From assembly GCF_000737195.2 (NCBI RefSeq), contig NZ_JALM01000043.1, forward strand, positions 1 through 64,000: 64,000 bases of DNA, given 5' to 3'. A program made the position numbers and the translations under genes. This DNA comes from Sciscionella sediminilitoris. GTDB lineage: Bacteria > Actinomycetota > Actinomycetes > Mycobacteriales > Pseudonocardiaceae. Below are positions 9,588 to 18,072 of this stretch, piece after piece. The stretch's first letter is position 1. Every line of letters starts with the position of its first letter. The notes beneath the pieces are model-generated. The model did no database searches. It saw only the letters and a program-made list of their open reading frames with translations, and was not told where the DNA came from.

Positions 9588-11101
9588 CTGCCCACGTAGT
9601 CGTAACCGGTGTTCAGGCTCGCCTTGTCCGGATAGGCGGGGGCGAGCGCGTCATGCGGGCGGATCGTCTGGTCCACCAGCTGCGTTCCGTCCGAGTCGCG
9701 CACGATCGGGGTGCGGATCGCCTCCGGGGCCTTGGCGTGTTCCACCCAGTCCACGACCGGGGTGAGGAAGTCCGCGTCCACTTTGGTGCCCGCTCCGGTG
9801 AGGCAGTGGTGTGCTCCCGGGATGAGATAGAACCGGGAAAACTCTTTGCTGGCGGCGAATCCGCCCGCGGAGCGTTCGAGTGCGGCGTAGTAGTCGATGC
9901 TCGACCACGGGGAGATCGCCTGATCCGCCCAGCCGTGGTAGAGCAGCAGTCTGCCGCCGTGGGCGCGGAACCGGGACAGATCCGGGTCGTTCGCGTTGTA
10001 GATCCGGTCGCCGAGCCGGTTGAGCGCGGTGAACTCCGCGTCGGTGAACCGCACATCCGCGAGATCGAAACCGGCGGGCGGATTCTGTCGGTAGGCAAGG
10101 TATTTCAGGTAGTTGAGGCCGAGCCGGGCCGCGGTGCTGTGCGCGCCACCGATGAGCCATTCGCGCCAGGCGAGCTCGGAACCGTAGGGTTCGCCGCCGT
10201 TGAACAGGTTCCGCCCGGCCGCGTCCCGCGGTCCCCGGTAGAGCTCGCGCACCGTGTGCACCTGGGCCGGGGTGAGGCAGCCGGGGGAGTCGGTGCCCCG
10301 CGCGCAGGCCAGGCTCGCCGGATCGAAGCCGCAGTGCCGCGGATCGGTGATCACGCCGAGCCCGCCGTTGCCGTTGCCGTTCCCGCAGGCTTCGAGCACC
10401 GCCCGGTGCAGTGCGGGCAGTTTCTCCGCGCCCAGGATGTCCCGCCCGTTCGCATCGGTGTTCACCCTGGCCAGCCAGGGCTGGTAGAGCCCGAGCAACG
10501 GGGCCCAGTTGTTCGCCGGGGCACCGGCCACGATCCCGTCGAAGTCATCGGGATAACGCTGGGCGAGCATCATCGCCTCGCGCCCGCCACCGGAGCAACC
10601 GTCGTAGTAGGAGTACGTGGGCGCGCGGCCGTAGAAGCGCGCGATCACCGCCTTGGCCAGCCGTGCCGTGCTGTGCTCCGAGGTCAGCCCGAAAACCCGG
10701 CGCAGCCCGGGATCGTGCGCGCCCCAGCGGCCGTCGGACGGGTCCGCCGAACGGTGCCCCTGGTCGTCGGCCGCCACCGCGAAGCCGGAATTCGCCGGTG
10801 CCGCACACTCCGCCGAGTCCGCCGGGCCGAGCGGGATCTGCCCGCACAGCCCGCCGCAACCGCGCTGCAGATACCGGCCACGCCAGCCGTGCGTGGGCAG
10901 CCGGATCTCGAAGTGGGTACCCGGTTCCAGCACACCGTGCAGCACGCAGTACGAACCCTCGGTCTTCGCCGAGCTCACCCGCGCCTGCGGGAATCCGGTG
11001 CCCGCGAGCTGCGGGCAGGCCATCCGCGGGGAACCGGCCGCGGGCCCGGCGGCGGCGAGGGAGCCCGCGCACAGCAGCAGGCACAGGAACAGGACACGCA
11101 C
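9578..11101 (-). CDS. Secreted tannase/feruloyl esterase family protein
   Basis: A 507-residue alpha/beta-hydrolase of the tannase family, which hydrolyses ester bonds of phenolic acids. An N-terminal signal peptide (RVLFLCLLLCAGSLAAAG) predicts export. The nucleophile lies in GCSGGGREAM, the acid in GWADQAISP and the His in GAHHCLTG; Cys before the Ser and Cys after the His form the CS-D-HC arrangement known for this family, where a disulfide holds the triad together. Start is GTG 11101. It lies 12 nt downstream of a TetR gene on the same strand, so it is probably co-transcribed with it. The actual substrate is not determined. Confidence 0.85.
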   Translation of the reverse strand: MRVLFLCLLLCAGSLAAAGPAAGSPRMACPQLAGTGFPQARVSSAKTEGSYCVLHGVLEPGTHFEIRLPTHGWRGRYLQRGCGGLCGQIPLGPADSAECAAPANSGFAVAADDQGHRSADPSDGRWGAHDPGLRRVFGLTSEHSTARLAKAVIARFYGRAPTYSYYDGCSGGGREAMMLAQRYPDDFDGIVAGAPANNWAPLLGLYQPWLARVNTDANGRDILGAEKLPALHRAVLEACGNGNGNGGLGVITDPRHCGFDPASLACARGTDSPGCLTPAQVHTVRELYRGPRDAAGRNLFNGGEPYGSELAWREWLIGGAHSTAARLGLNYLKYLAYRQNPPAGFDLADVRFTDAEFTALNRLGDRIYNANDPDLSRFRAHGGRLLLYHGWADQAISPWSSIDYYAALERSAGGFAASKEFSRFYLIPGAHHCLTGAGTKVDADFLTPVVDWVEHAKAPEAIRTPIVRDSDGTQLVDQTIRPHDALAPAYPDKASLNTGYDYVGSYR

Positions 11102-11113
11102 CGCGCTATCCGA

Positions 11114-11788
11114 TCATGCCTTGGCCTCCGGCGGTAGCGGATTCTCGGCGATACGCGCCGCGGCGCCGTCGAGCAGGAACCGGATCCCGGAGTGGAACTG
11201 GTGCTCCAGCGAGTCCCCGGAGAATTGCCGTTCGACCGACGCGGGATCGCGCTTGGCGCGGGCGAGGAGCTTTTCCATGGCATAGCGCGGATCCCGGTGC
11301 CCTGGCGTGGGGAAAACCTCCTGCTCCTCGATGACGAAGCCGATCGTGTAGTGGTACATCGCCATGATCAGGTCCGTGGCGTCCTCGGTGCCGAATCCGG
11401 CGGCCCGCAGGATCGGCAGGATCCGTTTGTCCGGCGTGCTCATGAAGGTCTTTCCGGTGTAGAAGGTGCCGGAGACCAGCTTGGCCCCGTCCCGGTGCGC
11501 GAGCATCAGGCCGCGCAGGAACCGCGCGGCCTCCCATAGTTCGGTGCGCCAGTCCCGGTGCGGGGAGTCGAAATCCACCTGCTCGGCCGCATCGTCGAGG
11601 ACCGCGCTCGCGAGCTCGTCGAGCAGCTGCTCCTTGTTCTTCACGTGCCAGTACAGGGCGGGCGCCTGCACGCCGAGTTCGGTCGCGATGCGGCGCAGGG
11701 TGAGGCCTTCGAGCCCGACCTCGTCGAGCAGGCGCAGTGCCGTGCGCACGATCTGCTCGCGGGTGAGCTTTGCCGCCGAACTGGACAT
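11114..11788 (-). CDS. TetR/AcrR family regulator (TetR_C_1 type)
   Basis: A 224-residue repressor-type regulator. The N-terminal HTH (residues 9-55) contains LTLRRIATELGVQAPALYWH, close to the TetR class proper, and the C-terminal region (residues 75-215) resembles the TetR_C_1 ligand/dimer domain. It is divergent from an FAD monooxygenase, and two identical-design operators (11824-11836 and 11844-11856) lie between the two genes. By analogy with TetR it should repress both directions until a ligand, probably an aromatic compound or drug handled by the monooxygenase, releases it. The ligand is inference. Confidence 0.92.
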   Translation of the reverse strand: MSSSAAKLTREQIVRTALRLLDEVGLEGLTLRRIATELGVQAPALYWHVKNKEQLLDELASAVLDDAAEQVDFDSPHRDWRTELWEAARFLRGLMLAHRDGAKLVSGTFYTGKTFMSTPDKRILPILRAAGFGTEDATDLIMAMYHYTIGFVIEEQEVFPTPGHRDPRYAMEKLLARAKRDPASVERQFSGDSLEHQFHSGIRFLLDGAAARIAENPLPPEAKA

Positions 11789-11823
11789 GACTTCCGACTC
11801 CGATCGTGGTTGACGATCCCACT

Positions 11824-11836
11824 TTAACGGCGTTAA
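11824..11836. promoter_or_regulatory. TetR operator 1 (TTAAC-N3-GTTAA)
   Basis: TTAACGGCGTTAA, perfect 5-bp arms. Centre at 11830, exactly 20 bp from operator 2, i.e. about two helical turns. Confidence 0.75.
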
Positions 11837-11843
11837 GGTGTAT

Positions 11844-11856
11844 TTAACAACGTTAA
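11844..11856. promoter_or_regulatory. TetR operator 2 (TTAAC-N3-GTTAA), overlapping a -10 box
   Basis: TTAACAACGTTAA, perfect 5-bp arms. It overlaps TAAGTT (11854-11859), a good TANNNT -10 for the monooxygenase gene, so binding would block polymerase. Confidence 0.75.
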
Positions 11857-11877
11857 GTTCGGCATGTTGGAGGGGTA

Positions 11878-13278
11878 ATGCAGGTGGATGTCGCGATCAT
11901 CGGCGCGGGACCGACCGGTTTGATGCTCGCTTATGAACTGCGGCTGGCCGGGGTCTCGGTGGCCGTGCTCGAACGGGACGCCGAGCGCAGTAGCCAGTCC
12001 AAGGCGCTGAACCTGCAGCCGCGTACCGCCGAGGTGCTGGACATGCGCGGGCTGCTCGACTCGTTGCTGACCAGGTCCGTCGGCAGCATCCCGGACGGGC
12101 ATTTCGCCGCGCTGCCCGAACCGCTGCGCTACGAAGGCTGGCGGACCCGGCACGATCATCAGGTTCGTATCGCCCAGACCGATACCGAGACAGCGCTCGA
12201 ACAGGCCGTCGCCGATGTGGTGTGGCGCGAGCGCGAGCTGGTCGGGCTGGAGCAGGACGAGAACGGAGTGACCGCGCGGCTCGCCGATGGTGCGGAGGTG
12301 ACCGCGCGCTGGCTGGTCGCCGCGGACGGCGGGCGCAGCACGGTGCGCAAACTGCTCGGCACCCCGTTCGACGGGCGTGCTGCCAGGATGCGAGCCCTTG
12401 TCGCGGACATCACCCTGGCCAGCGGGGCCGAGTGGCTGGCGAGCGAGTTCACCTCGATCCGTGATTTCACCGGGGATGTCGAACGCTGGGCGCCGTTGTT
12501 CCCGATCGGCGGCGGCAAGTACCGCATCATGCTCACCGGCGAACGCCAGCAGCGGGCCGCCAAGGACGATCCGGTCACCGAGGAGGAGATCCGGGAAGGG
12601 CTCGCCGTGGTCCACGGCGATCAGGTGACCCTCGGTGAACTGCTCATCGGCTCGCGGTTCACCGACGCCAACCGCCAGGTGCGGAACTACCGCGAGGGCC
12701 GGGTGTTCTACGCGGGCGATGCGGCCCACATCCACCTGCCCGCCGGCGGCCAGGGGCTCAACCTCGGCATGCAGGACGCGGTCAATCTCGGCTGGAAGCT
12801 CGCCGCGGTGCTGCGCGGGGAAGCCCCGGAAACCCTGCTGGACAGCTACCACGCCGAGCGGCACCCGGTCGGCGCGCGGGTACTGCAGAACACCAGGGCG
12901 CAGGGCATCCTCATCGGGCTCGCTCGGGATCCGGACGGCACGGCGCTGCGCGAGACCTTCACGACCCTGATGGCCTTCCCCGAGGTGAACCGGTACCTGG
13001 CCGGGATGGTCTCCGGACTGGACATCCGGTACCCGAGCGACTGCGGGCACGAACTGGCCGGGCGGCGGCTGATCGACTACGACCTCGCCGACGGCGGGCG
13101 CGCCTTCGAGCGGATGCGCTCCGGGGAATGGGTCACGCTCACCGCGGCGGAAGTGCCCGGACTGGAGGCCGAGACGGTGCTGGTGCGCCCGGACGGATAC
13201 GTGCACTGGGCGGGCGAGCGCGCGGGGCTCGAGGCCGCGCTGGCCACCCGGTTCGGCTCGGTCCCGGTCACCACATAG
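11878..13278 (+). CDS. FAD-dependent class A monooxygenase (aromatic/rifampicin hydroxylase-like)
   Basis: A 466-residue flavoprotein of the p-hydroxybenzoate hydroxylase superfamily. It has GAGPTGLML (GxGxxG, residues 9-17), the DG motif AADGGRSTVRKLLG near residue 143 and the GD motif VFYAGDAAHIHLPAGGQGLN near residue 277. Length and overall pattern resemble rifampicin monooxygenases (Rox) and polyketide hydroxylases; which of these it is cannot be settled from sequence alone. Start ATG 11878 has GGAGGGG directly upstream. It is divergent from the TetR gene and is almost certainly controlled by it through the two operators. Confidence 0.9.
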   Translation: MQVDVAIIGAGPTGLMLAYELRLAGVSVAVLERDAERSSQSKALNLQPRTAEVLDMRGLLDSLLTRSVGSIPDGHFAALPEPLRYEGWRTRHDHQVRIAQTDTETALEQAVADVVWRERELVGLEQDENGVTARLADGAEVTARWLVAADGGRSTVRKLLGTPFDGRAARMRALVADITLASGAEWLASEFTSIRDFTGDVERWAPLFPIGGGKYRIMLTGERQQRAAKDDPVTEEEIREGLAVVHGDQVTLGELLIGSRFTDANRQVRNYREGRVFYAGDAAHIHLPAGGQGLNLGMQDAVNLGWKLAAVLRGEAPETLLDSYHAERHPVGARVLQNTRAQGILIGLARDPDGTALRETFTTLMAFPEVNRYLAGMVSGLDIRYPSDCGHELAGRRLIDYDLADGGRAFERMRSGEWVTLTAAEVPGLEAETVLVRPDGYVHWAGERAGLEAALATRFGSVPVTT

Positions 13279-13281
13279 GGT
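13276..13281 (+). promoter_or_regulatory. -10 box of a leaderless purN promoter
   Basis: TAGGGT (TANNNT) ends 7 nt before the purN GTG, the spacing typical of actinobacterial leaderless transcripts. It overlaps the stop codon of the upstream monooxygenase. Confidence 0.5.
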
Positions 13282-13288
13282 TAGGTAC

Positions 13289-13924
13289 GTGCAGACCCAG
13301 TTGGCCGACGGCACCCTCGCGCTGCCGCCGACCGCTCGGGTCGTCGTGCTCGTCTCCGGTTCGGGAACCCTGCTGCAGGCGCTGCTCGACGACTCCTCCC
13401 TTCCGGTGCGCGTGGTCGCGGTCGGTGCGGACCGGCCCGGGATCGAGGGCCTGGAGCGGGCGCGGCGGGCGGAGGTGCCCACGTTCGTGACCCGGCTCCG
13501 CGATCATGACGGCCGGGAAGGATGGGACACCGCGCTCGCCGATGCGGTGGCCGCCCACGAACCCGATCTGATCGTCTCGGCCGGGTTCATGAAGATCCTC
13601 GGGCCGGTGTTCCTCGCCCGGTTCGCGCCACGGGTGATCAACACGCATCCGGCGCTGCTTCCCGCCTTCCCCGGTGCGCACGCGGTGCGCGAGGCGCTCG
13701 ACTACGGTGTGCGGGTGACGGGCTCGACGGTGCACCTCGTCGACGGCGGAACCGATACCGGTCCGATCCTCGCGCAGGAACCCGTCGCGATCGCACCCGG
13801 CGATGACGAACAGACCTTGCACGAACGGATCAAGGCCGTCGAACGGCGACTGCTCGTGGCGACCGTGACACGACTCGTGCACGAAGGCTGCACGATCAAG
13901 GGACGAAGGGTGGAATTCCCGTGA
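13289..13924 (+). CDS. purN: Phosphoribosylglycinamide formyltransferase
   Basis: A 211-residue folate-dependent GAR transformylase, third step of purine synthesis. It has [15 protein letters not shown] (phosphate-binding loop), the catalytic Asn-His pair in [16 protein letters not shown] and the catalytic Asp in [12 protein letters not shown] 13289 has no Shine-Dalgarno sequence but follows a TAGGGT -10 box by 7 nt, so the mRNA is likely leaderless. The stop overlaps the purH start (GTGA), giving a coupled purN-purH unit, as in mycobacteria. Confidence 0.97.
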   Translation: MQTQLADGTLALPPTARVVVLVSGSGTLLQALLDDSSLPVRVVAVGADRPGIEGLERARRAEVPTFVTRLRDHDGREGWDTALADAVAAHEPDLIVSAGFMKILGPVFLARFAPRVINTHPALLPAFPGAHAVREALDYGVRVTGSTVHLVDGGTDTGPILAQEPVAIAPGDDEQTLHERIKAVERRLLVATVTRLVHEGCTIKGRRVEFP

Positions 13925-15444
13925 CCGAAGTACGGCGCGCGCTGATCGGGGTCTCCGACAAGCGTGGACTGCTCGAGCTGGCGACCGGACTGCACGCCGC
14001 CGGGGTGGAGATCGTCTCGACCGGGGGCACCGCGCGCACCATCGCCGACGCGGGCGTTCCGGTCACCAAGGTCGAGGAGCTGACCGGCTTCCCGGAGAGC
14101 TTCGACGGCCGGGTCAAGACGCTGCATCCGCGGGTGCACGCCGGCCTGCTCGCCGACACCACCGAGGCAACCCACCGCGAACAGCTCGAGCGCCTGGACA
14201 TCGCCGCCTTCGAACTGCTCGTGGTGAACCTCTACCCGTTCGCCGAGACCGTGGCCTCCGGGGCGGGCGAGCAGGACTGCGTGGAGCAGATCGACATCGG
14301 CGGTCCGGCCATGGTGCGCGCCGCCGCGAAGAACCACCGCAATGTCGCCGTGGTCGTCGACCCGCAGCGCTACGACTGGGTGCTCGACCGGGTGCGCGCG
14401 GGCGGGTTCTCCTTCGAGGAGCGCCGGGGGCTTGCCGCGGAAGCGTACCGGCACACCGCCTCCTATGACGTGGCGGTCGCGAACTGGTTCGGCCAGGTCC
14501 TCGAAGACGACTCCTGGACCGGCGCGACCTGGCAGCGCAGCGCCGAACTGCGGTACGGGGAGAACCCGCACCAGTCGGCCGCGCTCTACACCGACGGCAG
14601 CGGTACCGGTCTTGCCGGCGCGGAACAGTTGCACGGCAAGGAAATGTCCTACAACAACTACGTGGACGCCGATGCCGCCTGGCGCGCCGCGTTCGACCAC
14701 ACGGACCCCTGCGTGGCGATCATCAAGCACGCCAACCCGTGCGGTATCGCCGTGGCCGAGGACCTCGCCGAGGCGCACCGCAAGGCGCACGCCTGCGATC
14801 CGACCTCGGCCTTCGGCGGGGTGATCGCGGTCAACGGCGAGGTGAGCGTGGCCCTGGCCGAACAGGTCGCCGAGATCTTCACCGAGGTCATCGTCGCGCC
14901 CTCCTACGCCGACGGCGCGGTGGATGTGTTGTCCCGCAAGAAGAACATCCGCATCCTGCGGGCCACCCGCAGTCCGCTGGCCGCCGAGCAGCGGCGCATC
15001 TCCGGCGGGCTGCTCGTGCAGTCGGCCGACGCGATCGACGCGGAGGGGGACACGGCGAAGGACTGGACGCTCGCCTGCGGGGAGCCCGTGGACGCGGCCA
15101 CCCTCGCCGATCTCGAGTTCGCCTGGCGCGGGGTGCGCGCGGTGAAGTCGAATGCCATCCTGCTCGCCGCCGACCGCGCCACCGTCGGCGTCGGCATGGG
15201 CCAGGTCAACCGGGTCGATTCCGCGCGGCTCGCGGTGCAGCGCGCGGGGGAGCGGGTCGGCGGCTCGGTTGCCGCCTCGGACGCGTTCTTCCCCTTCCCG
15301 GACGGGCTCGAGGTGCTCACCGAGGCCGGGGTGCGCGCGGTGGTGCAGCCGGGCGGCTCGGTACGCGATGAAGCGGTCATCGAGGCTGCGCGCAAGGCGG
15401 GGATCACGATGTACTTCACCGGAACCCGGCACTTCTTCCACTGA
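13921..15444 (+). CDS. purH: Bifunctional AICAR transformylase/IMP cyclohydrolase
   Basis: A 507-residue enzyme for the last two steps of IMP synthesis. The N-terminal IMP cyclohydrolase domain (MGS-like, residues 1-190) has [10 protein letters not shown] and [15 protein letters not shown]; the C-terminal AICAR transformylase domain contains KHANPCG and the catalytic Lys-His region, and ends with [11 protein letters not shown] 13921 overlaps the purN stop. Full length for the family. Confidence 0.98.
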   Translation: MTEVRRALIGVSDKRGLLELATGLHAAGVEIVSTGGTARTIADAGVPVTKVEELTGFPESFDGRVKTLHPRVHAGLLADTTEATHREQLERLDIAAFELLVVNLYPFAETVASGAGEQDCVEQIDIGGPAMVRAAAKNHRNVAVVVDPQRYDWVLDRVRAGGFSFEERRGLAAEAYRHTASYDVAVANWFGQVLEDDSWTGATWQRSAELRYGENPHQSAALYTDGSGTGLAGAEQLHGKEMSYNNYVDADAAWRAAFDHTDPCVAIIKHANPCGIAVAEDLAEAHRKAHACDPTSAFGGVIAVNGEVSVALAEQVAEIFTEVIVAPSYADGAVDVLSRKKNIRILRATRSPLAAEQRRISGGLLVQSADAIDAEGDTAKDWTLACGEPVDAATLADLEFAWRGVRAVKSNAILLAADRATVGVGMGQVNRVDSARLAVQRAGERVGGSVAASDAFFPFPDGLEVLTEAGVRAVVQPGGSVRDEAVIEAARKAGITMYFTGTRHFFH

Positions 15445-15459
15445 GCACCGGGAAACCGC

Positions 15460-16308
15460 TCAGCGGAAGGCGGCGAGGTTCTCGGCGAGGAAGGCGCGCA
15501 GGCTGCGTGGCGGGGTACCGGTGATGGCGGCGATGTCCTCGCTGCGCCACGCCGCATCGCCGTCGGCGATCAGGCCGAACACCTGAGCGTTGGAGCTCGC
15601 GACGGCTTCGGGAACGCCCGCCTCGATCATCGCCTCGCGGTGCTGCGCGGGGGAGATACGGCGGTACTCGATCTCCCGGCCGAGCGCGCGGGTCAATTCC
15701 GCGGCGACCTCGGTGTAGCCGATCAGTTCGGGACCGGTGAGCAGATAGGTCCGGCCCGCGTGCTTGTCCGGCGCGGCGGCGCACGCCGCTGCGGTGGCAC
15801 CGACATCGCGGGCGTCGACCATCGCGAACCGGCCCTCGCCCGCCGACATCGTGAATCCGCCGGTCTGCCTGATCGTCGGTGCGACAGCGAACAGGTTCTG
15901 CATGAACAGGTTCGGAGCGAGCAGCGTATACGCGAGCCCGGTCGAGGCCAGGTGTGCCTCGATCCGCGCGTGGTCGCGGCGGCGCTCGACCGGGGAGTCG
16001 GCCGTGGCCTTGTGATTGGTGATCTTCACGATGTGCGCCACCCCGTTGCCGACGGCGCTGTCGATGATCGCGATCTCCTGATCGGGCCGGGACGGGGTGA
16101 CGAGCAGGACGGTGTCGACGCCGCGCATCGCCGCGTCGAGCGTCTCGGGCCGGTCGAAGTCGCCCACGGCGATGTCGACCTCCGCCGCGTCCCCATAGCT
16201 CGCACGGGACGGATCGCGGACCAGCGCACGCGTGGGGTGCTGCCGCGCGGCGAGCATCCGGACCGCTTCCGCTCCGACTTTTCCGGTCGCTCCGGTAACC
16301 AGGATCAT
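15460..16308 (-). CDS. NmrA-like NAD(P)-binding protein (atypical SDR)
   Basis: A 282-residue Rossmann-fold protein starting MILVTGATGKVGAEAVRML (GxxGxxG, residues 6-12). There is no Tyr-x3-Lys catalytic pair in the usual place, as in NmrA/HSCARG-type redox sensors and NAD(P)H:quinone reductase-like proteins. Regions such as AYTLLAPNLFMQNL and the SAGEGRFAMVDARDV strand are typical for this group. ATG 16308 is chosen because it opens directly into the Rossmann strand; the longer frame up to 16518 looks non-coding. It converges with purH; 15 nt separate the stops. Confidence 0.85.
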   Translation of the reverse strand: MILVTGATGKVGAEAVRMLAARQHPTRALVRDPSRASYGDAAEVDIAVGDFDRPETLDAAMRGVDTVLLVTPSRPDQEIAIIDSAVGNGVAHIVKITNHKATADSPVERRRDHARIEAHLASTGLAYTLLAPNLFMQNLFAVAPTIRQTGGFTMSAGEGRFAMVDARDVGATAAACAAAPDKHAGRTYLLTGPELIGYTEVAAELTRALGREIEYRRISPAQHREAMIEAGVPEAVASSNAQVFGLIADGDAAWRSEDIAAITGTPPRSLRAFLAENLAAFR

Positions 16309-16412
16309 GACTGTCGATCCTGCTCGCCCCGGCCTCTCGTGTGAAGACGGCACTTGCCGGACAGCGAGGCACCGGATGGATACCGGCGGATGCGCACGGA
16401 CGCCCGGCCCCG

Positions 16413-16601
16413 CTACCGGCGGTCGCCCATCATGCAGGGTTCGACCAGGTCGACTCCCGGGCGGATCCGGGCCGCGCGCGCCAGCCTGCGCTGTGCGCGC
16501 GTCGGTTTGTCCGCCCATGCTCGTGCCCAGCGGACCGCGAGTACGGCGAGTGCGATGCCGAGCAGCGTTTCGATCGCGAAGACGGTGAGGACGGTACTCA
16601 T
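16413..16601 (-). CDS. Small single-span membrane protein
   Basis: A 62-residue protein with one hydrophobic helix (STVLTVFAIETLLGIALAVLAV) followed by a basic, Arg-rich tail (RAQRRLARAARIRPG). It is divergent from a LysR-type regulator, 73 bp away, and could be its target. No recognised family. The start and the coding status are uncertain because the gene is short. Confidence 0.45.
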   Translation of the reverse strand: MSTVLTVFAIETLLGIALAVLAVRWARAWADKPTRAQRRLARAARIRPGVDLVEPCMMGDRR

Positions 16602-16639
16602 GTACTCAGACTGTGCCCGCCGACCGTGAACGTCCAGGT

Positions 16640-16653
16640 TGACTTTTTTGTCA
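16640..16653. promoter_or_regulatory. TGAC-T6-GTCA inverted repeat upstream of the LysR gene
   Basis: A perfect 4+4 inverted repeat in the divergent region between the small membrane protein and the LysR-type gene, 22 nt before the LysR ATG. TTGACT (16639-16644) within it resembles a -35. It is a candidate autoregulatory site. Confidence 0.35.
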
Positions 16654-16674
16654 GTACCGTGAAGCATCGGCTAC

Positions 16675-17586
16675 ATGATCGATTTGCGCAGGTTGCACGT
16701 GCTGCGCGCGGTCGACCACTACGGCTCGGTGACCGCTGCCGCGCACGCCTTGCACTTCACCCCTTCGGCCGCCTCGCAGCAGATCCGCCAGCTCGGCAGG
16801 GAACTCGGGGTGACCCTGCTGGAGCCCGCGGGGCGCAAGGTCCGGCTCACTCCGAGCGCGCTGAGCCTGCTCGCGCACGCCGACGCGATCCACGAACGGT
16901 GGGAACAGGCGGAGATCGAGCTGCACTCCGAATGGCAGGAGGCGGCCGGACTGCTGCGGCTCTCCGCTTTCCCCACCGCGCTGTCCAGCCTGCTCGCGCC
17001 CGCCTGCGCGCGGCTGCGCGAACGGCACCCGCGGCTGCAGGTGCGGCTGCGCGAGGATCCGGTGCACGAGACCTTCAATCTGCTCTTCGAGGGCGTTGTC
17101 GAACTCGGGGTGGTGGAGATGACCCCGGACAATCCCACGCTGGGGGATCCGCGATTCGATCAGCGCCCCCTGCTCGACGACCCGTTCGACCTGGTGGTGC
17201 GCGCCGACCACGCGGTCGCCGGGCGGGACCGGATCGACCTGATCGAGCTGGCCGACGAGGACTGGATCGTGCCGCCCGAGGTCGTGCCGTGCCGGGCCCA
17301 GACACTCGCGGCGTGCACGGCGGCCGGATTCACCCCGACGATCGCGCACGAGGCCGTGGAGTGGTTCGCCACCGGAGCGCTGGTCGCGAACGGTCTCGGG
17401 GTGGCGCTCGTGCCGCGCATGGTGCACATTCCGCCGCATCTGCCCGTGGTGCGCGTGCCGTGCGCGGGCAACCCCAGCCGCAAACTGCTCACCGCCACCC
17501 GAAGGGGAGCGCGCGGGCACCCCGGGGTCGCCGCCGCCGTGGAAATGCTGGAGGAGCTCGCCCCGACCGCGGTCGCGGAACCGTGA
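16675..17586 (+). CDS. LysR family transcriptional regulator
   Basis: A 303-residue LysR-type protein. The winged HTH occupies residues 1-60 (DLRRLHVLRAVDHYGSVTAA, then AASQQIRQLGRELG). The effector domain has a periplasmic-binding-protein fold (residues 90-295). ATG 16675 gives the canonical start. It is divergent from a small membrane protein gene with an inverted repeat between them. The target and inducer are unknown. Confidence 0.93.
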   Translation: MIDLRRLHVLRAVDHYGSVTAAAHALHFTPSAASQQIRQLGRELGVTLLEPAGRKVRLTPSALSLLAHADAIHERWEQAEIELHSEWQEAAGLLRLSAFPTALSSLLAPACARLRERHPRLQVRLREDPVHETFNLLFEGVVELGVVEMTPDNPTLGDPRFDQRPLLDDPFDLVVRADHAVAGRDRIDLIELADEDWIVPPEVVPCRAQTLAACTAAGFTPTIAHEAVEWFATGALVANGLGVALVPRMVHIPPHLPVVRVPCAGNPSRKLLTATRRGARGHPGVAAAVEMLEELAPTAVAEP

Positions 17587-17602
17587 GTATGTGGTGCCCC
17601 GT

Positions 17603-17992
17603 CTAGAAGCCGAACTTGACCACCTTCTCCGGGATGATGCGCACGATGACCCGTACCGAGCCGTCGTCCGGGCTGTCCGCGCCGAGGTAACGGTGCGCCA
17701 GCTCGCCGATCAGCCGACCGGCGCCGTGCTCGGTCAGTTCCGCCGTCCCGCGGATCTCCACGGCCCGGTACGGATTCCCGGCGTCGGTGACCGCGAGGCT
17801 GATCCGCGGGTCACGGGCCAGATCGCGGCCCTTGCGCGCATCGCGGCGGGTGACGAACACGATCGTGTCACCCTCCCGGCGCGCCCACACCACCGAGGAC
17901 CGGGGTGCGCCATCGGGTCCGAGCGTGGCCACGCTCGGGAAGATCAGGCCATCGAGCAGGGCTCGGGTGGGCTCGTCGAATGTCGCCGTCAT
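17603..17992 (-). CDS. PPOX-class (pyridoxamine oxidase fold) F420/FMN-binding protein
   Basis: A 129-residue split-barrel protein. FPSVATLGPDGAPRSSVVWA at the start and VFVTRRDARKGRDLARDPRI in the middle are typical of the actinobacterial F420-dependent PPOX family (Rv1155-like), where the Lys/Arg residues hold the cofactor phosphate. Substrate unknown. It converges with the LysR-type gene with 16 nt between their stops. Confidence 0.88.
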   Translation of the reverse strand: MTATFDEPTRALLDGLIFPSVATLGPDGAPRSSVVWARREGDTIVFVTRRDARKGRDLARDPRISLAVTDAGNPYRAVEIRGTAELTEHGAGRLIGELAHRYLGADSPDDGSVRVIVRIIPEKVVKFGF

Positions 17993-18057
17993 GGGGCCGA
18001 CGGTAGCCCGTTCCGCCCACAGCCAGCCGCCGTCTCAGTAGGTGGTGCGGGATTACC

Positions 18058-18063
18058 TAGACT
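18058..18063 (+). promoter_or_regulatory. -10 box of the CobC-like operon
   Basis: TAGACT (TANNNT) lies 9 nt before the ATG at 18073, so the transcript would have almost no leader. No convincing -35 is visible. Confidence 0.4.
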
Positions 18064-18072
18064 GAGGTTCCT

